Below, in pieces: positions 44,175-58,500 of a stretch of 64,000 bases of DNA (position 1 is the stretch's first letter; the number at the start of each line of letters is the position of its first letter). The DNA comes from Strigamia acuminata (lineage: Eukaryota > Arthropoda > Chilopoda > Geophilomorpha > Linotaeniidae), in the NCBI GenBank assembly GCA_949358305.1, contig OX442315.1:14658427-14722426 (forward strand), written 5' to 3'. Under the pieces are notes generated by a model that was given only the letters and a program-made list of their open reading frames with translations, was not told the DNA's origin and made no database searches. A program made the translations under genes and the position numbers.

Positions 44175-44485
44175 ATTATTATTATTATTATTAAACAAGA
44201 AAATCTGTAATGCATGGAAGCATTGCATCTTAGACTTCTAAATCCCTTCTTCACGTATATAGAAATACATCTAAATTGATGTATAAAAAAAAATAAAAAG
44301 TCGTCGGAGAAATACGAAAATTCCGTAGGCACCTATTAAATTAAAATTTTCTAAAAACAAATATAAAATAACATTACTGCTAAAAATAAATAAAAAATAA
44401 AAGTAAAAATTTTCACAGACAACAGGATTTGAACCTGTGTGGAAAGATTCCTAGTCCATTGCCTTAACCACTGGGCCACCACTAC
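44175..44485 (-). mobile_element. tRNA-derived SINE-like element
   Basis: Read on the minus strand, 44485-44413 looks like a tRNA-Ser type sequence with pol III boxes: A box TGGCCCAGTGG and B box GGTTCAAATCC. The variable arm is missing and the acceptor stem does not pair, so it is not a working tRNA gene. About 220 bp of AT-rich body follow, then a (TAA)n tail (44175-44192), as in SINEs. Target duplications are not clear. Confidence 0.45.
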
Positions 44486-46544
44486 AAACTATTGTTCTCT
44501 TCTTGCAGGCAGTCAAGTTGGTGAACAAAGTTGTGATGAAATATGTCATGTGATATCAAATTACTTGGGTTCCAGAGTAAGGTTTGAACAGGCTAATCAC
44601 CAAGTGTAGTGCTAAACTTGACCTTTTTACTCAAAAAACCAAAAAATAGTGTTTCAACACACAATAAAGAATCCTGTGTGTTGTAACTGTTTGTAACAAT
44701 GTGAGAGAGCGTTGCATTTAAATATTTAAAAGAAACATTGCTCAGGTCATGTGAATACTTTATTTAACAATAATTTTAACAATTGTGAATTACACACTCC
44801 TGCAGTCTCCTTGTGAGTTCATTGCCGTTGCCCATTTGGCTCTAGCTGCTTTCGTTTTGGAGGAGTTGATGCGGACGGATGGACGGACAGACAGAACCGT
44901 TTTATTAGACTTTCTAAACATACGAGAGTTTAGAAGTCTAAAATTAGTCAAACGCAACGCCGAGTCTGTTCACACTGTAGAGCTGAAACAATTGAGGTTG
45001 CGTCTGGCCAATCAGATGGTTTCAATGAAACCTGGAATTGGATCTAGTTCTATAACAAGTTCAAGAATCAGAAAATGGCGGCCTGTTTGCATGTGGCAAA
45101 GTCTCACCAACCAGACGTGAATCGACAAGAGTTGGAGTCGATCGCGATTGGTTGGCCGCAAGACCTTTTTTTGCGTTGCGTCGCTTACTTCAACTTGAAG
45201 TTGAAGCAGGCGTCAACGTCAAGAATTTTTGGACGCAAGCAGCTTGCGTTGCGTCAGTTTACTTGCGTTGCGTCTAGTGTGAACACAAGTGTGAACCTAG
45301 CTTTAATCGAAATTCAACACACAATTGCAACAAAATAAACGAAACCCCACATTAAATCATTTAGATTTTACAGCAGTTGATGGTACCATGTGATTTGCAT
45401 CGTGATTATAATACAAATCATTTGGTGACTTATCTCAATCACGACACAAAATGCACCACACAGGCAACTTTATTCAGGCTTCAATATTGAACGCACGTAA
45501 GGTTTATTAAAGGTAAAGTGTTCGGGTTTTCCGACTTTCACCTTGAAGAACTTCATTTCTGTGCACTGCAAGTTTGCACTTGACACAACGAAAAGTTGAT
45601 TGCTACTACACATCCTAGCAGTCCCCTCAATGATATGTGCATTGTGTATTTGCAACTAAGAACATCGAGGAAATTGATTTCCAACAACTTGTGCGGCGTT
45701 TGCCATTTTGTAGTGTCTCCCAAGACAAGAGTTTTAATGCTCATTTTCTAGGAATGAAGACGAGCAATAGGTTGATTTTCGACAAACTCTCTAAGTGCGT
45801 TGTTTTTTCTCCTATACGTTATATAAACTAGCGTATTTTCATTAAATTTGAAAATTGAAGTACCGGTAATTCAATTTTCTCTCATGGCAAAAGCAAATCT
45901 TAATTTTTTTCCTGCTCACACTTACGATCTTCATCTTCTTTATTTGTAACATTTGTACTCGAGCTTTTGCTTATTAGTGCCTGGAGAGCTGTTTTCATCC
46001 ATCTTTTTTCTATTCAATTAGTGTCGACTACAGTTTTCTCTAATACCTCCTATTACCGTCTACAGTTAAGTGATACTTTCTTAATTTTTTTGTGTTTATA
46101 TGGACTTAAACTTTTGCTTTCACCTTTAATAAAGACTAAGTAGGTGCGTTCAAATTAGTTAAGCAAATACTTAAAGTTTGATTTTAAGACTAAAATAATT
46201 GATATATAAATGACTTAATGAAATAATGGATGAAGATGACTAAGCAGTGTTGGGCGGACATTTGAAAAAAGTACAACAGGCCAGTACGGATACGGATATG
46301 ACGTAAAACACGTCATAACCGGAAATTAAAAGGAGGTTTTCAATTTAATTTGGCTTTAACCAATTTGAACGCACTATATCGAACACACAACCAGAATTTA
46401 AATGCCTTAGATACTTACACGACCTAGGGATATGTAGAAAGCATATATTTTTGACCAGGATTCGTTTAGACCGGGTCGAAAATTCTCCTGGTCGAAGGAA
46501 ACTTTATTTATTTTTAAATTTTGGATTCCGGAGAGAAAATATGG
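44486..46544. other. Intergenic, no gene recognised
   Basis: 44785-45335 contains many ACGCAACGC/GCGTTGCGT words in both orientations and ends near TAGTGTGAACACAAGTGTGAACCTAG, suggesting one decayed inverted-repeat transposon. The 111-codon open frame at 44785-45120 crosses it and has no recognisable domain. Confidence 0.4.
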
Positions 46545-46869
46545 TACCGTACTGCCTCGATTTAACGCCGGTCGTATCTAAACGCCGGCTCCTGATTAAG
46601 CGCCGGGCAAACTGAGGACGAAATGGCAATAAACGCCGGCCTTAAATGAACGCCGGGTTTGTTTAAACGCCGGGTTGAAACGTTTTTTAAACGTTTTGAG
46701 AGGTCTTTTGGTCGAAACATCGAAGAATAGCTAGCAATGAGTGGCTTTCCAATTTTTTTTTTCGGGTAGACGCCCGGCGCGAATAATCGCCGGGCTTTGA
46801 ATGAACGCCGGGGGGGTCAACTAGAAAAAATGAATAAACGCCCCGGCGTTAAATCGAGGCAGTACGGTA
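46545..46869. mobile_element. GC-rich MITE with AACGCCGG repeats
   Basis: The left end TACCGTACTGCCTCGATTTA and right end TAAATCGAGGCAGTACGGTA are perfect inverted repeats, followed on both inner sides by ACGCCGG. The interior repeats AACGCCGG and CGCCGGGC many times. No ORF. It stands out as GC-rich in AT-rich surroundings. Confidence 0.85.
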
Positions 46870-49800
46870 TATATATTTTTTCTTTGATTAAATGTTTGAT
46901 TTTATTTGAGCGCTGGCATTTCAGCTTTAAGAAACATAAATTGCAGCGAGGAGAGCACTCCGTCTTAAATGCTTTATTCTTCTCGCCTGGAGAAAGGGGA
47001 AAAATTAGAAAACTGAAAAATGTCAGCTTAACTCAAAAGTGCACACAATCACAATGATGAGAGACCAAATATACGAAGCTCTTTTTCCACATCACTGCAA
47101 TTAGGTTCATTTTTTATTATCCTCTTTTTATCAATCGATATTGCAACGAATTTGCCCGATATTTAAAGGAAGTGATAATGTTAAATATTATTAAGTAAAT
47201 CGTGTAAATCGCACAGATTTTAAAGATGCGCCCGTCAGTCTTCTCTTTTTTGTTCAACTTTGTTTTTTAGTTTTGGCATTTTGCCGCTGGTTGAGACATC
47301 TTTTTCGCGTGTTGGTGGTGTACTTCTGTTCTCCTCTGTTTGTTTAACACTATAGACTTGAGAAAGAAAAGAAAATGAAAAGAAAAGAAGTGATAAAGGA
47401 GATGGAATTTGAAAATAGGACGTTCAATGTCCTTTCTATAACAAAAAAAGAAATAAAAAAGAAAAAAGAAATGTCAATGAGAATTGTAGTCATCTCAATA
47501 CACTAGTAGTGCTGATCTTAAAATAAGAGAAAAGGTTATTTTTACACTGAAAAACAATATGGAATTGATTTCTACAGTTCTTTTTCCCTTCAAACCACAA
47601 TACATCATGTTTTCTTCACCAAGAAAAAGTACAAAATAAAAATAAATCATTAGTTTTTTTTTTTTGTTTTTTTTTAAAAAAGAATAAGAAAAATATACCA
47701 CAAAAATCCAAAACATGCAAAACCATTCTTCACAACAAGATTTAATATTACAGTAATGGTTTCCACTGCTGTTTCAATTCAACCACAAAACTAATATTAC
47801 TTTTGATGCAATCCTAAAATCCAATTAATTAAATTCCAAAAAAAAAAAAAAAAAAAAAAAATATTGAAAAATCGAAAATAAAAAAAAAATGATTATTTTT
47901 TTCTATTGTAGAAAGGAACTCACTTTAAAGTTTGCATTTATCATCATTATTCGAGCGCAGTCTGCCTCGTTTTATATTTTATTTCATTTTGTTGTTGTTA
48001 GTGAAAAACTCGGATGCTGCGAGTCAATTTGCAGTACATCTTGTGTGGACACTAGAAAAGGCAAGAATGATAACCTTTACAAGATCAGAGCAATAAATTG
48101 CTAGATTCCATATTCACTGCTGTATCATTTCCTTCTTTACTTCTTTTTTTCCTTCCACTTCTGCATTGTTCAATACAGAATTTAGAATGAAAGCAAAACA
48201 AGTTTGTTACCAATAACGAAATTCTATTCTTTAGTTACTTGTACTGTCACCATGAATGACTGACAGTTTGAATAAAACATTTTGTGCATTGCCTTTTTTT
48301 CTCTCTTCAACCCCCCCCCCCCCACTCCCCCCTCATCCCTTTCCCTTCACTTTCTTTGAGAAAAAAGACTGGCTTTTATCTAGATGAGGCACTGTTTTGG
48401 GCTTGGTCAAATAAAAAAAGTATAAAAAGGAAAGAAAAAAAATCTTTGCTTTTCTGAGAAAATTTTGAATTTTATTACTTTTTCTATTTTCTATTTTTTT
48501 TTGTGCGTGGGGTGGGGGGGCAAAAATAATAAAAATGTGGCCAAAGAAAAGGGTCTATACATTTTTTTTTAGTGGAAATGACGTTGGGGAAAAGGAGTAG
48601 AACGTGATTGTGTGTGTGGGTGTTGTAGTAGAAAGAGATTATTTTGGATGTTGTTGTTTTGCTGTTTGTTCTGCTGGTCTTTAGGGTTAAATGTGTAGGT
48701 TTCACAACTTCATTTTCAAGTTGGTTGTGTACAAATTGGAGTAGTTTAAATGACCAAAGGCACTTTGAAATATTTGTCCGGTGTAATTGCTTTGCATTTG
48801 CTGGCAATTACTATTGTCTGCGCTTAATGTGTGCAACAGGAACAGTTCAATTTTCTTTTCCACAAAATTACTAATTTTCTTGGGTCTTAGTTGAGCAATA
48901 TGGGATTTTTCATTTCATTTCATTTCTATTCAAAATAAAGTTTTTAAAAAAAAAATTAAAAATAAAACCAATTAGGAAAAAAAGATTAAAGTCGGTTTTC
49001 AGCAATAATTTTTCTATTTTTCTTTTGTATTAATTAAAGTTTACTTTCCTTTCTTTTATTTTCAAAATTATTTTGTCATTACAATGCTTAAAAATTGTGT
49101 TGACTTTGACATTAACTTTAAGATGTGAATTCAAACAGTTATCTGCTTGACTGATTTTGACTAAAAGGGTGGAAAAAATGATTCGACTTTAGAGGGAAAT
49201 ACAATACGTTAGTGTTAGAGGGTTTGTGTTTGTTCATCCAACGATAAAACATTCATTTGTGTCTTTGTTGGTAAACGAGTTAAGTTTTCCACTCCAACCT
49301 GTCTCTCTTGACAAATGGTGGCTGCTGTACAGTGCAGTGCGGTGCAGTGCAGTGCAGCCCGACAAGAAAAATGTTAAATCCTGTCTTCTTTTTGTTTTCT
49401 TTTCACTTTTATAACTTGAAAACTTTGTTCAAAAATGACATTTGATGACGCCATGTGTTTGTGGCCAGCTGTCACAAACCTATGATTTTTTTTTCAGTAG
49501 CAAAGAAGAATCAAATTTTAAAAGTCAATATTAACCGCTGAATTATAAATCATAACAACTCATCTACATCGTATGTAGTCACTAAATTTCAAATTTTGCT
49601 AAGTTATGAAGCAAAATATTAATTGTATGAATAACAAATAAATGATTAATTGTAAAAATTCGGCGATGAAGTAAAATGCCAATATCTAAACAAAAACCAA
49701 AAAAATCGACCAAAAATTAAACTTAAAAAAATTAAAAATCCCGTAGTGTATAAACTTCCAATATAAAATCCAGTCACCATGATTCCTCCCCAAAGAAAAA

Positions 49801-52800
49801 ACTAAATAAAACAAAAAAATTAATAGAAAAACATTTTATTTTATTTTTTTGTACAATATAAGAATTGAGGAAGTTGAAGCAACACCATCTGGAGCTTGGA
49901 AGAAGAAGTTGATTGCATTGGACCCTTTCGATATCAGTGGGAGCCCTAAGGTCGACTTTGCTTGACTCGGCCTCATTAGAAACGCAAGACGGTGTGTGTG
50001 TGAAAACACAGGGAAGCGCAGGTGGTGCTCAAGGTACATTGGTAGTTTGACAAGGACTGTTGGTTTTTTCCTTTTTTTTTACTTGGTCACTAATTTTTAT
50101 CACCATCTTGTCATAATACGTGACTTGGTGTGGAAAAAATTTTTTTTTTAATTTTTCTTCATTTTTTTAATACAATTTTTCCACTATTATTCGACGCTAT
50201 CAACTTGAGGCTGGCAAAGAAGAAATTGCTTCTCTCCACTCACTCTGTGATAATTTCTCATAAGTCTGGAAGCCGGAGTGGAATGTTTGAGCCGAGACCT
50301 TAAGTTGGCAATGACATAGAGGAAGCGTGGGGAATATTCTTTGACGATCAATATGTTTGAGGAAACGAGCCTCTTTTCATTTCTCATTCTTTTCATTTCT
50401 GCGACGGGATTCCTGTCCTTCAGTCTATGCTTTATTGTTCCTTGTGTGTGCCAAACTTTGCTCCTTCTATCCTAGACTGTCAGTTGTGCATACATATAGA
50501 TGAATTTATTTTGAAAATAATTTTTCTGAAATTTGGAAATTTTTGCCAGTTTTTCTGCGTGTTTATTGTCTGCGGGAATTGAGCAGATTCATTCGAATCT
50601 CTTTAGGAAACACCAAACTGGTAGCACTTGTAATAAAGGCCGTGTTTGTGAGCCGTGAAGAGTGCACGGGTCACATACAAAATTAAGCAACAATTCACAT
50701 CCTATTCGACTAAAACAAAAGGGAAGGAAAACAGATTGACTTCTTATTGCACTTACTTGTCTTTAAATGTGTTCAGTTTTTTTCGGGTTCGCTTTAATTG
50801 GGTTAGAATTGAAACTTTTAATATCTGTGTGAAGATTCGATTAATGGAATTGGAAAAATTGTCAAAAAAAATTGTTGGGTTTGAATGCAATTAATTATGG
50901 ATTTGCGGAACCGTTTGAAGAGTGCAAAGTTTGGCAATGCAATAACCACTGTGGAGTAACTTTATCTAAACCACAGATAGCACACTGTTGTGGAATATCG
51001 GTTTAATAATTTGCATGAAGTGTAAGAGACAATATATTTATAATTTGTTCTGATTAGCTTAAATAGTTATTAATGTTTATGTTCTGACATGTTTCTTTGA
51101 CTTTATTTTCTGATTTTATGTCATAAATTGAGTGTGTGTTTCATAATTGATATCATCTTCATTTTTCATTTTTTAAATTCAGATGAATTTCAATCAATTT
51201 GTTCCCTCTTATATCTTCATTAAGAAAATTCAAATTGAAAAAAATAGAAAACAAATACTGCTCTTCCTAATTGAGAAAAATGATCACTTTAACTTAGTTT
51301 TGATCGATAAATAATAATTACTTTTTTTCGCGTAATTAATAACGCAAATGTTTGGTTTGAATGGGTTTACGTTGTATAACAAATAAATTGCTGCTTACCA
51401 ATGTTTGTCAAGAATGAAAATTAAAAGAGCAAGATTTACCACTCATGTTTATAAGTCACAAGCCGATTGACGAGTGCGTGTCGCGACCCCGTCTCTCTAT
51501 TAATAAATACAAAGCTTAATTATTGTCAATTCCTGGCACTCTTTTGGGGTTTTGAGGTCTTTGGTTTAACCGACTTTCGTCCAGTTGAGTAATGACGTGG
51601 GATATACCCTTCAGGTCTCGTGGATGCTGAATTTTTCAGCACGCTGATAAATCTTCATACATCAATAAGACTTACTGTAAGCGCTATTTCTGACAAAAAT
51701 CTCACAGGATCTACTTTATTTCGTGTTAAAAAGCAAATAAATTTGCGGTAAAAAAAATTTAAAATGCAAAATCTGACGTGAATGAATGAATGAAATAAAT
51801 ACCAAGTTCTGTTCAGAGTGTCCAGATATGAAGTTCACAAGAAATCAGACATATATTACGATTTTATTTAACAGAATCTGTAGGCATGGGGCGACACAAA
51901 GTGTTAATTTTGTAAAATAATTTCTTTTTGGACAGAAAATGATACAATCCAATTTTTTATTGTTTGATTTTCGAGGGGGTTGATGTTTAATGCGATTTCA
52001 GAGAGAAAACTTGCGATTTTCTAAAAAGGTTTAAGTTTAATAAGAAGCTCTAGGCCAGCTCTACTCGACTCTGAAGACAGACAGTTTCTAAATGATCCCA
52101 TTTGGTCATTAGAAAAGTTTTTAGTGGAATGCACATGACAGAAGTGAGGTGTCCGATTATTTTTGTTTGCCCACTGTGTCTTATATGCTGTCTTGCCAAG
52201 CCCCGCTAATGTTAGCCATTTCAAAATGACTGCGAGCTGAGCACCGACTAGGGAGATGCAAAGACATATTAGGCCGTCAGCTTGTTTGTGTGAAGAGTGC
52301 GCAAAGCTGTAAAAAGATGGTGTTAGAGTTTAACTTGTTTACTGCGTATAAGCACGTTGTGTTGTGTTGAGATGTAATTTTTCCTCACGTCTACAGTTAT
52401 TAAAACTCAGTTTATAGAACCGCATCAAATCCGTCATCAAATGACGTGTTTTTCACGTCTTTTCTGTTTTCCTAGAAGGTCGGGCAATATCATCTTTCCA
52501 CTAATCAGAGAAACAGACTCCGAGCATTATTTCCACTCTACATTAAATAGAAGCGTAATAAAAGTGCTGCCCCATTTTCCACAATAATAAAGATGTGGCT
52601 GTGGCTGCTGCCAGAAAAAAGGAATACACTATGCAGACTTGCAGCTGAAGAGGCAGTTCAGTCCGAAATTGCGTTTTCTCAGCACTGAAAACACATGAAA
52701 ACTTTAAGCAAGTCAAAATCGATTAAATTCCAAACGAATGACGCAACAAATTGGTTTAACATGGTTTTATCACATCGGTTGTGCTGTCTGTCATACTGCG

Positions 52801-54394
52801 AATAGAAATAACATGAGAGTTAAGCGATTTATCAATAATTTAAAGTTTATTCATATTTCTATTTATCCTTTCGATCTCTCAATTCAAGTGGATTCAGGAA
52901 ATTGCACAAAGAATCGTTATGAGAATGTTTTTAATGAATTCAATAAACTATCGAAGCGAGAGAAAAATGGCTCCATTTATTTGATTTAGAAACAACTAGT
53001 GTGTAGATAAGGCAATTGGGCAGTCTCCAAGCTGTCCACTTTGCACTTAGCTGTGCATTGGCATCATTTTTAGAGTGGATGTTAAATTCTTTCCACTTTT
53101 TTTTCTCCAACTTTAAAGTGAGCAATGGGAAACAGTTTCTGATTACCCCTACAGTTTCAATTTTGAATTAAAAGCGCGGAAGATTGCTGCATTGGTCCGT
53201 ACCTATTACACACAGGCCTGGTGCCAAGTTTTGCGAGGTCAGAGCAAGAAAAATCTAATAGAGTGCAAAAATTGTCTTTATGTGTAAATAAATAGGACCT
53301 TTCTGACAGGAAGCCTGAAATTTTAAGTGCAAAATGCTTCTCCAGACTAAAAAAAACTACAACAGAAACTGCAAAAATGCAATTTAAGACCAAAAATGAG
53401 CAACATTAAGTGTAAAATACATTAAAAGACCAAAAACTGCACATTTAAGTCTAAACATGATATAGACGACACCCTGCCCCATTTTCCCTTATGCACTACA
53501 GTGAAGCCGGCCCTTCCTGTACGACAGCACACACGAAATCATAAGAGGTAATAACTAGAGTATCATCAGGTTGGCAGAACAACACAAAGGAGTTACAAAT
53601 ATGATTGTGCCAGGTAGCAAACTCAACGTATACAATGTGGCCAGGCATTTATTTTCAATAACCTCATCTTACTTAGTCAGAATTAGTATTTTATTGAATA
53701 CAGGTCCATGTTATCCTTGGTTCATGATCGAAGTGAGCTGAGCGAAGCTGTCGTTGGATTTAGGAGAAAATAAGTTTACGGACCAACTTTGTTGAACAAG
53801 GCGAATGTTGACCGAATTCCACTACTTTGGTGGCGAAACGAGAAGTGCAAATCCCGGCCGAGTCTTATTATTCATTATTCATTATTTATAATTTATTCGC
53901 TAACCTTATTAATTCATGCCATTTAGTTATGTATAGCATACAATTTGTAACTAATTTATTAATATTATAATATAGATAATAAATCCTTATTTGTTTTGCA
54001 ACAATTTAATTCTAACTTTTAGAGTGGACCATATTTAATCAAGTCTATCGCACTATCGCATCTCGTTCACTCAGCACATAAGATTGGTTAACCCACCCGT
54101 CTACTCATCAATTGGAATTCCATCTTGTATTAACGATCTAACTTTAATCTTAATGAAACCTTGATTCAAATAAAAACGTCTTAAAAAACTAGAGGTGTCG
54201 GATTTCTAATTTCAACCTAATTAGAGATTTTAAATCTAAAACAAAAATCAAGGATTTAATTATGGTAATTATTGTAATTATTGTAATTATTGTAAAGCAC
54301 AGGCACACCAAAACAAAGCAAAACATCCGACTCATTCATTCAAAACAGCGATTAAAATAACGATTCTGTTTGTTTGTTTGGCCTTTTATAGCTG
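46870..54394. other. Intergenic, no gene recognised
   Basis: About 7.5 kb between the two receptor genes. Seen: an A-run near 47840-47861, a C-run near 48310-48329, a GCAGTGCAGTG microsatellite near 49329-49355, and an ATTGTAATT microsatellite near 54265-54295. None of the open frames has a recognisable domain. Confidence 0.45.
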
Positions 54395-54400
54395 TTTATT
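54395..54400 (-). terminator. Candidate poly(A) signal of gene B
   Basis: TTTATT on the plus strand reads AATAAA on the minus strand, about 170 nt after the stop codon of gene B. Confidence 0.45.
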
Positions 54401-54566
54401 TAACACACTTGTAAGTTTTTGAGGAATCACAACTTGGTCAAATTTATACATATCAAATAAACATTTTGGACGAGAAAGCAGTTATCACCATCACGTATCC
54501 TCATATAAACACATATTGGACAAATTAAATATAAAAAAAAATGTGTCTCAAGCCGAACATCACCCA

Positions 54567-55542
54567 TCACTCATTTTGCGTCACAATAGGCCTATTGACA
54601 ACACACTGCAACTGATTCGTGTTCACCTTATCAGCGTCGTGCTTTTCTTCACTCGCATATGCATCACGATGATTCACATTCTGCTGCGAGCGTTGCAGCA
54701 AAGGGATTGGTTCGGGCACCTCGTGCACAAAAGGATTTCTTTTCGCCGAAGATAACTTAGGCGGAAGGGGCGGTGGACGTTGGCGTGTGTCTCTAATGTA
54801 ACACTTTCCCGGATCAGGTTTTAAATGCGTCTGTTTCCCTTTAATCTCATCAAAACACTGGGACATCATCACAGTTGGCGAAAACGACACTCTTTTGTCC
54901 GTCTGACTGAATTTTTTCGGACTTCCTTCGTAACTTACCAAATGAATGTACCCATCGCCCATCAACACGCTCTCGTCCATTTGCTCTTCTTCGACACTCA
55001 ATTTTTCCTCCTCATCCACTCGTATTTTGCTGATTTGATTTGCTGTTACATCGGGCAGCAAATCCTCCACTTCCCTGCTTTTCACCTTGTCTTTGATTTT
55101 CCTCTTTTTGCGGCACACGGATGCGTCGTGCATGCTGTTCGTCAAAATGTATTCCTCGATGCAATTCGCTTTGTGCAGAGCTGCGTGAGTGAAAATACGG
55201 TATTAACTATTAAAATTCACGTCATTGGGGCTTTAATTGGGAGATAGTTACTTGATAAATCGCCGGTTCGGTTTAACAGTTCCTGATAAAAGGCATTAGG
55301 CGAATTAGATTCAAATAATTGATTTCGTATTGAGATTTTGCGGCGCGCAACTTTAAATCAACGTTTTGGAGATAACGTACGAGTCGTTGCAATTGTGACA
55401 CGTATACGTCGTTTAATTTAATCCGACGATAAATTTACATTTGTTGTGAATTTATAAAATTAAAGTTGCGCGACGCAGATTTTTCGGATCGGCTTACGTT
55501 TTGTTCTAATTGTTCTTTTGGTTTGTCGTCGCTACAACAGAT
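54567..55542 (-). CDS. Gene B: cytoplasmic tail exons
   Basis: Exons 55498-55542, 55252-55282 (31 nt) and 54567-55180. The tail holds a basic stretch (CRKKRKIKDK), EDLLPDV, RVSFSP (RVSF at 54882-54893), KCYIRDT (54786-54806) and RQRPPPLPPK, a good SH3-ligand shape. Unlike gene A it ends VTQNE, with no PDZ ligand. RV[ST]F comes before KC[FY][LI]RDT here but after it in gene A. Confidence 0.85.
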
Positions 55543-58500
55543 CTGAAACGATAAAACAAATACAAAATTAGATTATTTTAAAAAAGATTTATAAAAGAAT
55601 GAAAATTCTATTTTATTTTATTTTTATTAAGTTCCAACACTGACCAAAAGATGGCACGTGTAAAGTAAAAAGTAGATTTGAGAAGAACGACTTACATAGC
55701 TAAAATCGATTCCGTAGAGTAGAAATGTAAAAAACCCCTACAAAAATAATCGTGATTATTTTTTCTGCTTTCTTTAAATTAAATAATAACAACGGCTTAC
55801 CGTTGAAACGATGCTAGCCAAAAAATAATAACGAATTGGCTTATGATGTATATTCACGTGTAAAATCGCAGCTATCGTTAAATTGATGAGCAATAATTGA
55901 ACTATTAAACATTTGTACAGTAAGTGGCCGCTAGAAAATAAAAAAAATTAAAAACAGTCATTTCTAAGATTTATAATAAACTGAAAAATCGACTTATTTC
56001 GTTTACTTGAAGATTACAACTCCTTTTGTTGATTTATCCATCTTTGAGTGTCTCAACTCTGCACTTACAATCAAGTACAATGCCACATACAACTAAATAC
56101 AAAATTAAAAACAAAAATTAACACGCGTGCATCAGACACTTGCCATAAAAGCGCCTTAACCAGCGCAGTATTGTAATGCAGGAAAGCCGCTTTTATAGCA
56201 ACGTCGTGTGAAAAATACATAAATTTCGCAAACTCAACTTACTAAATTTAAAATAATCACCGTGATAATAAAACCATAAAAATACACATCACCAAATTGT
56301 ATCCACCAACTAAAAAAAAAAAAAAAAAAAAAATTAAAATATTTCAACCATTATTTATTTTTGCAATAGTAAAGCGAAGAGAATGTACAACTGCAGCACT
56401 TGCTCGTGACATCTGGCGCGAAAAAACACACTTAACCAAATTCAATTCAAAGGTTTGTTGTTATGATACCAGATGGCAAAAGCTTCAAAACATTCTCATG
56501 TGCAATTCATAATTCATACGCACTAAAGTCACGGTGCTTTGATAGAATGGCTGCTCGGAAGTGCCAGTGATAAATTTGCACACCCTGGGGTGCGGGTGGC
56601 AGTTTGTTTTAAATTGAACAGTGCCAATTTGCAAGTAGAATTTCTTACCCGAAACTGCATACCACTCGTATATGCTACACCTATGCTACCTAGGTTGTAA
56701 ATTCTCTCATCTTTTATATATTCATTGTTTTGTTTGCGCAAAAATTCGAGAAATTTCAACTAGTTGTACTTGTATGAAACAAATTGATATTTATAGGTCT
56801 ACTTTAACTTCAATCTGACAGAAAAATATGGACGAGGGTCAAAATTTTGTTTGAAAATTGCTGACATTGACAGCTCACTCAACCCAGCTCTTCAGCTGCT
56901 GAAAACCTCACAAAAACTACAAAGTGGGAATAAAGGCGAATAGTGCTATTGTGTCAGCACTTAAAATAACACGAAGGTGAATATTTCTTCGATTAAGAGC
57001 TGCGGTTCTTATTCGATATCGTGTTTTATGTTTTTCGGTCGTAGCGATCGTTCTACCGTTCGCTTAATTAAAAATTTTGAAAATCATTGAATAATGTCAC
57101 GGTTCTTCAACCGTGACTGCGAGTGGTACTATAATTTTATAGCGAATGTAGGAAATGAACAGTGTGAAATTACACTTAAAAATGTTTATTTTGCGCCTCA
57201 GTTCACAACCAATCTGATCTCAGTGTCACGTATGGATTTAGCAGGTGATCATACGTTAATTACAATTCGAAGAAATAAGTTATTGATAATATTGTAACAA
57301 TATATATTCTCGAATTTCCGACGAAATAAATCAATAATAAAGATGCTTACATTAAAAAATCAAATCCACTTTGTGATTGAGCAGCCAATGTTGCTCCAGT
57401 GACTAAAATGGGAATCCCTAAATGGAAGAAATAAATAAATTAAAAAAACCTCAAAAATAAAAATTAACTATTATTATTGCAAATAAAATGAAGAGACTTG
57501 GCAATTTGATGGGTCAACCGCGAGTCGATATTTTAAACAACACGCAACAAGAGCATGTGTAATCATATCCCCACCAGAGGGAGAAATAACACACACAAGA
57601 CAATGGGACATTGTTTTAAGTGAGTCTCTCAGGAGCCATCAATTCGAGTAAAATGTGAACTTTATTCTGTTTTTGACCGCCAAGTCCATCAATTTAAATT
57701 TTTCGTTTTTTTTTCTTTTCTTGTTGTAACTTTACCCCAGCTGATGAGCACGATTTTAGCCCTGGCGTTTTGCACCTGATAAGAGTGAGTTATTTCCAAA
57801 TAGACCATTAATTCGAGGCACACCTGAGTCGAGTAGGGCAGCAAGAGAAAAAATTCCAAAGCAGTCGCGATGAATGGATACCATTCCTGGGTGGGCAACC
57901 GAGACAAATGTTAAACAATTTGGTCACCCAAGACACCTTTTATGGAAGGTTCGTGCAACTTACGACGTGTAATGAGCTTCGGGAAGCAATTAAAAATGAA
58001 ACGAACGATCCGGAAAGACCAAAGAAAATTTGAAATTTGAGCATTAAAATACCACGTTGGATCTTCCTTGAAAAAATTAGAAAATGTCAAAACAAATGTT
58101 GTATAAAATTATTCATACATGTTTAATAATTTTTTTTTATTTTTTTATATATATATATATTTTTTTTTGGTGGGTTTTATTTTTCGTTTTTATTGGGTTG
58201 TTTTTGGTTTTAGCTTACCGCGAAAAGATTGTCACTGATATGGCTGCTAAGGCGATGGATATTAGAGATACTACGCAACAAATACTGATGACTAGATCAA
58301 AACCAAACTCGAAATTGTCTTCTTTCTGTGAGAAATAAAGAATGAAACGCGTCAAATTATCCAACATCGATTTTGTTTGTTCAATCAACAGCTGTATCCT
58401 CAATGTATGAATGGATTCGCGTCACGAATCGTAAATAAATTTCAATTGCTTTTCATGTGAGCGATGATCAAGTTAGCGATTGACTAACTTTAATCCCATA

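Noticed and set aside
44413-44485. Functional tRNA gene on the minus strand
   Set aside because: The acceptor stem does not pair, the variable arm expected for tRNA-Ser is missing and the loop gives an unsuitable anticodon; it is a SINE head or pseudogene.
44785-45120. 111-codon open frame
   Set aside because: No domain, and it crosses a region of inverted ACGCAACGC words typical of a decayed transposon.
48484-48807. 107-codon open frame on the minus strand
   Set aside because: Low-complexity Lys/Thr/Asn-rich translation of A/T-rich DNA with no splice or domain support.
54825-55247. 140-codon open frame on the plus strand
   Set aside because: Antisense shadow of the last exon of gene B, whose minus-strand frame has conserved motifs.
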